A DNA stretch of 64,000 bases from Hydractinia symbiolongicarpus (taxonomy: Eukaryota; Cnidaria; Hydrozoa; Anthoathecata; Hydractiniidae), in contig NC_079885.1 in NCBI RefSeq assembly GCF_029227915.1, forward strand, positions 15,015,001 to 15,079,000, given 5' to 3'. This document shows positions 57,291 to 64,000 of the stretch, piece after piece. The translations under genes and the position numbers were made by a program. Numbering within the stretch: position 1 is the first letter of the stretch; each line of letters begins with the position of its first letter. The notes beneath the pieces were generated by a model. The model saw only the letters and a program-made list of their open reading frames with translations. It was not told the DNA's origin and did not search any database.

Positions 57291-57740
57291 ATTGACTTTT
57301 TCACGTTACATTATTCATCATTACGACTTTAACGTATCTTTTTTACGCAATAGCTGCCGAGTAAATCAAGTAAAGGACATGATTAGAAGTTTCTTTCCCT
57401 TAAAAAGGGCTACAATCTTGCTGCAATAAAAGCGCCACGTCGCAAATGAATGGATTAAGAGCGTCAGACAAAGAAAATGGCGATGTAGTTAATTTGCTAA
57501 TTAACTTTGTCATATGAAAATTAAGTCTGCAAGTACCCTAGATTGCCTTCGTTGGAACTTTTTACCGGAAATCTTAAAGCGCATGGTTGTCGTAATTAAT
57601 GGATAGCGCTTGAAATGAGCTTTCAAATGCACATAAACACGACCTATTTCGGATGATTCAGTCAAGAAATATGACCTTTAAAATTTAAACTATTTTTGAT
57701 GTAATGTGCTAATAAATCGTAGATATCTGCCCGTTTGTTT

Positions 57741-57859
57741 GTCTACGACCATACCACGATGAACACACCTGTTCCCGTCCGATCTCGGAAGTTAAGCATC
57801 GTCGGGCCGGGATAGTACTTGGATGGGGGACCGCCTGGGATCTCCCGGTGTCGTAGGCT
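57741..57859 (+). rRNA. 5S rRNA: 5S rRNA copy 105 (type U)
   Basis: T35C, A45T, A101T. The proximal terminator is broken to three T (AATGACTATTTC), as in the left-end lineage. The spacer starts as class P and ends as class Q. Confidence 0.94.
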
Positions 57860-58309
57860 AATGACTATTTCACGTTACATTATTTATCATTACGACTGTG
57901 ACGTATCTTTTTTACGCAATAGCCGCTGAGTAAATCAAGTAAGGGACTAGATCAGAAGTTTCTTTCCCTTCAAAACGGCTTCGATCTGGCTGCAATAAAT
58001 GCGCCACGTCGCAAATGAATGGATTAAGAGCGTCAGACAAAGAAAATGGCGATGTAGTTAATTTGCTAATTAACTTTGTCATATGAAAATTAAGTCTGCA
58101 AGTACCCTAGATTGCCTTCGTTGGAACTTTTTACCGGAAATCTTAAAGCGCATGGTTGTCGTAATTAATGGATAGCGCTTGAAATGAGCTTTCAAATGCA
58201 CATAAACACGACCTATTTCGGATGATCCAGTCAAGAAATATGACCTTTAAAATTTAAACCATTTTTGATGTAATGTGCTAATAAATCGTAGATATCTGCC
58301 CGTTTGTTT

Positions 58310-58428
58310 GTCTACGACCATACCACGATGAACACACCTGTTCTCGTCCGATCACGGAAGTTAAGCAACGTCGGGCCGTGTTAGTACTTGGATGGGGGAC
58401 CGCCTGGGATCTCCCGGTGTCGTAGGCT
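58310..58428 (+). rRNA. 5S rRNA: 5S rRNA copy 106 (type U, degenerate)
   Basis: T59A, G70T, A72T, A101T. Helix II loses A19-U59 and helix V loses two pairs, so this copy is probably inactive or yields an unstable RNA. T5 terminator, class P spacer. Confidence 0.9.
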
Positions 58429-58878
58429 ATTGACTTTTTCACGTTACATTATTTATCATTACGACTGTGACGTATCTTTTTTACGCAATAGCCGCTGAGT
58501 AAATCAAGTAAGGGACTTGATTAGAAGTTTCTTTACCTTCAAAACGGCTACGATCTGGCTGCAATAAATGCGCCACGTCGCAAATGAATGGATTACGAGC
58601 GTCAGACAAAGAAAATGGCGATGTAGTTAATTTGCTAATTAACTTTGTCATATGAAAATTAAGTCTGAAAGTACCCTAGATTGCCTTCTTTGGAACTTTT
58701 TACCGGAAATCTTAAAGCGAATGGTTGTCGTAATTAATGGATAGCGCTTGAAATGAGCTTTCAAGTGCACATAAACACGAACTATTTCCGATCACCCAGT
58801 CAAGAATTATGATCTTTAAAGTTCGAACCATTTTCGATGTAATGTGCTAATAAATCGTAGATATCTACCCGTATGTTT

Positions 58879-58996
58879 GTCTACGACCATACCACGATGA
58901 ACACACCTGTTCTCGTCCGATCACGGAAGTTAAGCATCGACGGGCCGGGATGGTACTTGGATGGGGACCGCCTGGGAACTCCCGGTGTCGTAGGCT
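58879..58996 (+). rRNA. 5S rRNA: 5S rRNA copy 107 (type G, 118 nt)
   Basis: T62A and A74G plus loss of one G from the G85-G89 run, inside box C. TTTAT in place of the terminator, class Q spacer. Confidence 0.92.
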
Positions 58997-59446
58997 ATTG
59001 ACTTTATCGCGTTACATTATTTATCATTACGACTTTAACGTATCTTTTTTACGCAATAGCCGCCGAGTAAATCAAGTAAGGGACATGATTAGAAGTTTCT
59101 TTCCCTTAAAAAGGGCTACAATCTTGCTGCAATAAATGCGCCACGTCGCAAATGAATGGATTAAGAGCGTCAGACAAAGAAAATGGCGATGTAGTTAATT
59201 TGCTAATTAACTTTGTCATATGAAAATTAAGTCTGCAAGTACCCTAGATTGCCTTCGATGGAACTTTTTACCGGAAATCTTAAAGCGCATGATTGTCGTA
59301 ATTAATTGATAGCGCTTGAAATGAGCTTTCAAATGCACATAAACACGACCTATTTCGGATGATCCAGTCAAGAAATATGACCTTTAAAGTTTAAACCATT
59401 TTTGATGTAATGTGCTAATAAATCGTAGATATCTGCCCGTTTGTTT

Positions 59447-59565
59447 GTCTACGACCATACCACGATGAACACACCTGTTCTCGTCCGATCACGGAAGTTA
59501 AGCATCGTCGGGCCGGGATAGTACTTGGATGGGGCACCGCCTGGGATCTCCCGGTGTCGTAGGCT
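59447..59565 (+). rRNA. 5S rRNA: 5S rRNA copy 108 (type U)
   Basis: G89C and A101T. T5 terminator, class Q spacer with ATAGCTGCCGAG. Confidence 0.95.
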
Positions 59566-60015
59566 ATTGACTTTTTCACGTTACATTATTTATCATTACG
59601 ACTTTAACGTATCTTTTTTACGCAATAGCTGCCGAGTAAATCAAGTAAAGGACATGATTAGAAGTTTCTTTCCCTTAAAAAGGGCTACAATCTTGCTGCA
59701 ATAAATGCGCCACGTCGCAAATGAATGGATTAAGAGCGTCAGACAAAGAAAATGGCGATGTAGTTAATTTGCTAATTAACTTTGTCATATGAAAATTAAG
59801 TCTGCAAGTACCCTAGATTGCCTTCGATGGAACTTTTTACCGGAAATCTTAAAGCGCATGATTGTCGTAATTAATTGATAGCGCTTGAAATGAGCTTTCA
59901 AATGCACATAAACACGACCTATTTCGGATGATCCAGTCAAGAAATATGACCTTTAAAGTTTAAACCATTTTTGATGTAATGTGCTAATAAATCGTAGATA
60001 TCTGCCCGTTTGTTT

Positions 60016-60134
60016 GTCTACGACCATACCACGATGAACACACCTGTTCTCGTCCGATCACGGAAGTTAAGCATCGTCGGGCCGGGATAGTACTTGGATG
60101 GGGCACCGCCTGGGATCTCCCGGTGTCGTAGGCT
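60016..60134 (+). rRNA. 5S rRNA: 5S rRNA copy 109 (type U)
   Basis: G89C and A101T. T5 terminator; class Q spacer with GGATAAAGAGCG. Confidence 0.95.
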
Positions 60135-60584
60135 ATTGACTTTTTCACGTTACATTATTTATCATTACGACTTTAACGTATCTTTTTTACGCAATAGCTG
60201 CCGAGTAAATCAAGTAAAGGACATGATTAGAAGTTTCTTTCCTTTAAAAAGGGCTACAATCTTGCTGCAATAAATGCGCCACGTCGCAAATGAATGGATA
60301 AAGAGCGTCAGACAAAGAAAATGGCGATGTAGTTAATTTGCTAATTAACTTTGTCATATGAAAATTAAGTCTGCAAGTACCCTAGATTACCTTCGTTGGA
60401 ACTTTTTACCGGAAATCTTAAAGCGCATGGTTGTCGTAATTAATGGATAGCGCTTGAAATGAGCTTTTAAATGCACATAAACACGACCTATTTCGGATGA
60501 TCCAGTCAAGAAATATGACCTTTAAAATTTAAACCATTTTTGATGTAATGTGCTAATAAATCGTAGATATCTGCCCGTTTGTTT

Positions 60585-60703
60585 GTCTACGACCATACCA
60601 CGATGAACACACCTGTTCCCGTCCGATCTCGGAAGTTAAGCATCGTCGGGCCGGGATAGTACTTGGATGGGGGACCGCCTGGGATCTCCCGGTGTCGTAG
60701 GCT
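60585..60703 (+). rRNA. 5S rRNA: 5S rRNA copy 110 (type U)
   Basis: T35C, A45T, A101T. T5 terminator; class Q spacer with CTTTTCACCGG. Confidence 0.95.
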
Positions 60704-61154
60704 ATTGACTTTTTCACGTTACATTATTTATCATTACGACTTTAACGTATCTTTTTTACGCAATAGCCGCCGAGTAAATCAAGTAAGGGACATGATTAGA
60801 AGTTTCTTTCCCTTAAAAAGGGCTACAATCTTGCTGCAATAAATGCGCCACGTCGCAAATGAATGGATTAAGAGCGTCAGACAAAGAAAATGGCGATGTA
60901 GTTAATTTGCTAATTAACTTTGTCATATGAAAATTAAGTCTGCAAGTACCCTAGATTGCCTTCGTTGGAACTTTTCACCGGAAATCTTAAAGCGCATGGT
61001 TGTCGTAATTAATGGATAGCGCTTGAAATGAGCTTTCAAATGCACATAAACACGACCTATTTCGGATGATCCAGTCAAGAAATATGACCTTTAAAATTTA
61101 AACCATTTTTGATGTAATGTGCTAATAAATCGTAGATATCCTCCCTTTTTGTTT

Positions 61155-61273
61155 GTCTACGACCATACCACGATGAACACACCTGTTCTCGTCTGATCAC
61201 GGAAGTCAAGCATCGTCGGGCCGGGATAGTACTTGGATGGGGGACCGCCTGGGATCTCCCGGTGTCGTAGGCT
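61155..61273 (+). rRNA. 5S rRNA: 5S rRNA copy 111 (type U)
   Basis: C40T, T53C, A101T. 5' flank TCCTCCCTTTTTG. T5 terminator followed by CCCG; class Q spacer. Confidence 0.94.
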
Positions 61274-61722
61274 ATTGACTTTTTCCCGTTACATTATTTA
61301 TCATTACGACTTTAACGTATCTTTTTTACGCAATAGCCGCCGAGTAAATCAAGTAAGGGACATGATTAGAAGTTTCTTTCCCTTAAAAAGGGCTACAATC
61401 TTGCTGCAATAAATGCGCCACGTCGCAAATGAATGGATTAAGAGCGTCAGACAGAGAAAATGGCGATGTAGTTAATTTGCTAATTAACTTTGTCATATGA
61501 AAATTAAGTCTGCAAGTACCCTAGATTGCCTTCGTTGGAACTTTTTACCGGAAATCTTAAAGTGCATTATTGTCGTAATTAATGGATATCGCTTAAAAAA
61601 AGATTTCAAATGCACATAAACACGAACTATTTCCGATCACCCAGTCAAGATTATGATCTTTAAAGTTCGAACCATTTTCGATGTAATGTGCTAATAAATC
61701 GTAGATATCTACCCGTATGTTT

Positions 61723-61843
61723 GTCTACGACCATACCACGATGAACACACCTGTTCTCGTCCGATCACGGAAGTTAAGCATTGTCGGGCCGGGATAGTAC
61801 TTGGATGGGGGGGACCGCCTGGGATCTCCCGGTGTCGTAGGCT
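61723..61843 (+). rRNA. 5S rRNA: 5S rRNA copy 112 (type U, 121 nt)
   Basis: C60T and A101T, with two extra G in the G85-G89 run (seven G), which lengthens the helix IV hairpin loop and shifts box C spacing. 5' flank CCCGTATG. T5 terminator; class Q spacer like that after copy 108. Confidence 0.92.
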
Positions 61844-62293
61844 ATTGACTTTTTCACGTTACATTATTTATCATTACGACTTTAACGTATCTTTTTTACG
61901 CAATAGCTGCCGAGTAAATCAAGTAAAGGACATGATTAGAAGTTTCTTTCCCTTAAAAAGGGCTACAATCTTGCTGCAATAAATGCGCCACGTCGCAAAT
62001 GAATGGATTAAGAGCGTCAAACAAAGAAAATGGCGATGTAGTTAATTTGCTAATTAACTTTGTCATATGAAAATTAAGTCTGCAAGTACCCTAGATTGCC
62101 TTCGATGGAACTTTTTACCGGAAATCTTAAAGCGCATGATTGTCGTAATTAATTGATAGCGCTTGAAATGAGCTTTCAAATGCACATAAACACGACCTAT
62201 TTCGGATGATCCAGTCAAGAAATATGACCTTTAAAGTTTAAACCATTTTTGATGTAATGTGCTAATAAATCGTAGATATCTGCCCGTTTGTTT

Positions 62294-62412
62294 GTCTACG
62301 ACCATACCACGATGAACACACCTGTTCTCGTCCGATCACGGAAGTTAAGCATCGTCGGGCCGGGATAGTACTTGGATGGGGCACCGCCTGGGATCTCCCG
62401 GTGTCGTAGGCT
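62294..62412 (+). rRNA. 5S rRNA: 5S rRNA copy 113 (type U)
   Basis: G89C and A101T; partner of copy 109. T5 terminator, class Q spacer. Confidence 0.95.
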
Positions 62413-62862
62413 ATTGACTTTTTCACGTTACATTATTTATCATTACGACTTTAACGTATCTTTTTTACGCAATAGCTGCCGAGTAAATCAAGTAAAGGAC
62501 ATGATTAGAAGTTTCTTTCCTTTAAAAAGGGCTACAATCTTGCTGCAATAAATGCGCCACGTCGCAAATGAATGGATAAAGAGCGTCAGACAAAGAAAAT
62601 GGCGATGTAGTTAATTTGCTAATTAACTTTGTCATATGAAAATTAAGTCTGCAAGTACCCTAGATTACCTTCGTTGGAACTTTTTACCGGAAATCTTAAA
62701 GCGCATGGTTGTCGTAATTAATGGATAGCGCTTGAAATGAGCTTTTAAATGCACATAAACACGACCTATTTCGGATGATCCAGTCAAGAAATATGACCTT
62801 TAAAATTTAAACCATTTTTGATGTAATGTGCTAATAAATCGTAGATATCTGCCCGTTTGTTT

Positions 62863-62981
62863 GTCTACGACCATACCACGATGAACACACCTGTTCCCGT
62901 CCGATCTCGGAAGTTAAGCATCGTCGGGCCGGGATAGTACTTGGATGGGGGACCGCCTGGGATCTCCCGGTGTCGTAGGCT
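62863..62981 (+). rRNA. 5S rRNA: 5S rRNA copy 114 (type U)
   Basis: T35C, A45T, A101T; partner of copy 110. T5 terminator; class Q spacer with GATTAGGAGCG. Confidence 0.95.
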
Positions 62982-63432
62982 ATTGACTTTTTCACGTTAC
63001 ATTATTTATCATTACGACTTTAACGTATCTTTTTTACGCAATAGCCGCCGAGTAAATCAAGTAAGGGACATGATTAGAAGTTTCTTTCCCTTAAAAAGGG
63101 CTACAATCTTGCTGCAATAAATGCGCCACGTCGCAAATGAATGGATTAGGAGCGTCAGACAAAGAAAATGGCGATGTAGTTAATTTGCTAATTAACTTTG
63201 TCATATGAAAATTAAGTCTGCAAGTACCCTAGATTGCCTTCGTTGGAACTTTTCACCGGAAATCTTAAAGCGCATGGTTGTCGTAATTAATGGATAGCGC
63301 TTGAAATGAGCTTTCAAATGCACATAAACACGACCTATTTCGGATGATCCAGTCAAGAAATATGACCTTTAAAATTTAAACCATTTTTGATGTAATGTGC
63401 TAATAAATCGTAGATATCCTCCCTTTTTGTTT

Positions 63433-63551
63433 GTCTACGACCATACCACGATGAACACACCTGTTCTCGTCTGATCACGGAAGTCAAGCATCGTCGGGCC
63501 GGGATAGTACTTGGATGGGGGACCGCCTGGGATCTCCCGGTGTCGTAGGCT
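63433..63551 (+). rRNA. 5S rRNA: 5S rRNA copy 115 (type U)
   Basis: C40T, T53C, A101T; partner of copy 111. T5 terminator. The class Q spacer ends exactly at the window edge with CCCGTATGTTT, so the next gene would begin at the first base beyond it. Confidence 0.94.
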
Positions 63552-64000
63552 ATTGACTTTTTCCCGTTACATTATTTATCATTACGACTTTAACGTATCT
63601 TTTTTACGCAATAGCCGCCGAGTAAATCAAGTAAGGGACATGATTAGAAGTTTCTTTCCCTTAAAAAGGGCTACAATCTTGCTGCAATAAATGCGCCACG
63701 TCGCAAATGAATGGATTAAGAGCGTCAGACAGACAAAATGGCGATGTAGTTAATTTGCTAATTAACTTTGTCATATGAAAATTAAGTCTGCAAGTACCCT
63801 AGATTGCCTTCGTTGGAACTTTTTACCGGAAATCTTAAAGTGCATTATTGTCGTAATTAATGGATATCGCTTAAAAAAAGATTTCAAATGCACATAAACA
63901 CGAACTATTTCCGATCACCCAGTCAAGATTATGATCTTTAAAGTTCGAACCATTTTCGATGTAATGTGCTAATAAATCGTAGATATCTACCCGTATGTTT

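Larger units (their letters stand above)
1..64000 (+). repeat. 5S rDNA tandem array (nuclear, RNA polymerase III)
   Basis: The window is filled by one tandem repeat of about 569 bp (568-571), each unit holding one 5S rRNA gene of about 119 bp and one spacer of about 450 bp, always in the same orientation. The array runs off both ends: position 1 lies inside a gene, and position 64000 is the last spacer base before the next gene. There are 111 full-length genes, four 79-nt truncated ones and one edge fragment. No other gene family is interspersed. Spacers fall into two main classes (P and Q) plus recombinants of the two, and gene variants are arranged in blocks of 2, 3, 4 or 5 units. Confidence 0.98.
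60016..64000 (+). repeat. Four-gene repeat, 2278 bp, duplicated and cut by the window edge
   Basis: Copies 109-112 (60016-62293) are matched by copies 113-115 and the spacer up to 64000. Shared private marks are GGATAAAGAGCG, ATTACCTTCG, CTTTTCACCGG, TCCTCCCTTTTTG and C40T with T53C. Differences are few (for example GATTAGGAGCG near 63145). The spacer after copy 112 is the same as that after copy 108, which places the junction in or near copy 112. Confidence 0.9.

Noticed and set aside
1-64000. CRISPR-like array, because of regular repeats with spacers.
   Set aside because: The repeat is a full 5S gene, the spacers are themselves nearly identical to each other, and the gene is eukaryotic.
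1-64000. The higher-order blocks being purely an assembly artefact.
   Set aside because: Nested private marks, recombinant genes and graded divergence between blocks are hard to create by misassembly. I cannot exclude collapsed or expanded copy number without reads.

Overview
The whole 64-kb window is one uninterrupted head-to-tail array of 5S ribosomal RNA genes, all on the + strand. I count 111 complete or near-complete copies (109 of 119 nt, one of 118 nt, one of 121 nt), four copies truncated to 79 nt, and one 3' fragment cut by the left window edge. Genes recur every 568-571 bp and are separated by spacers of about 450 bp. I see no protein-coding gene, tRNA, spliced-leader RNA, snRNA, histone gene or transposon on either strand. 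The long open frames in the window cross 5S genes and spacers, in sense or antisense, and recur only because the DNA repeats.

Organism: the gene folds as a eukaryotic 5S rRNA (helix I 1-9/110-118, helix II 17-21/57-61, helix V 67-72/103-108, loop E 73-77/99-102). Sequence details such as the GTTCTCGTCCGATCAC segment and GGATGGGGGACCGCC resemble protostome, especially arthropod, 5S rRNA. An arthropod-like animal is my best guess (inference, moderate to low confidence). The window is presumably from a long-read assembly of a nuclear 5S rDNA cluster.

Conventions used below: copies are numbered 0-115 from left to right. Variants are given relative to the commonest residue at each of the 119 gene positions. 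'Type C' has A74 and A101 (20 copies, including one A101G), 'type G' has A74G (29 copies) and 'type U' has A101T (62 copies). No copy has both A74G and A101T. Spacer class P carries GTGACG and CTTCAAAACGG; class Q carries TTTAACG and CTTAAAAAGGG in its first third.

Expression logic (inference from RNA polymerase III 5S genes in general): each gene has the internal control region (box A, intermediate element, box C) and a TATA-like AATAAAT at about -30. It is followed by a proximal T-run 6 nt after the gene and a second T6 run 49-54 nt after it. In 35 of the 111 genes the proximal run is broken, almost always in the type G genes and in a variant lineage at the left. The distal T-run stays intact in every spacer.

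Layout: 1-10.1 kb, diverse type C and U genes with class P spacers and local 1.1-kb duplications; 10.1-20.2 kb, nested duplications carrying a fused truncated-gene module four times; 20.2-30.4 kb, a four-gene higher-order repeat (2276 bp) with one three-gene version; 30.4-39.0 kb, three-gene and five-gene duplications; 39.0-43.5 kb, a diverse stretch resembling the left end; 43.5-52 kb, a strict two-gene repeat (1138 bp) alternating type G and type U; 52-60 kb, mixed dimers and tetramers; 60-64 kb, a 2278-bp four-gene repeat duplicated up to the window edge. The array therefore has a local higher-order structure like that of satellite DNA, rather than uniform array-wide homogenisation. Several crossover sites can be mapped to tens of bases.
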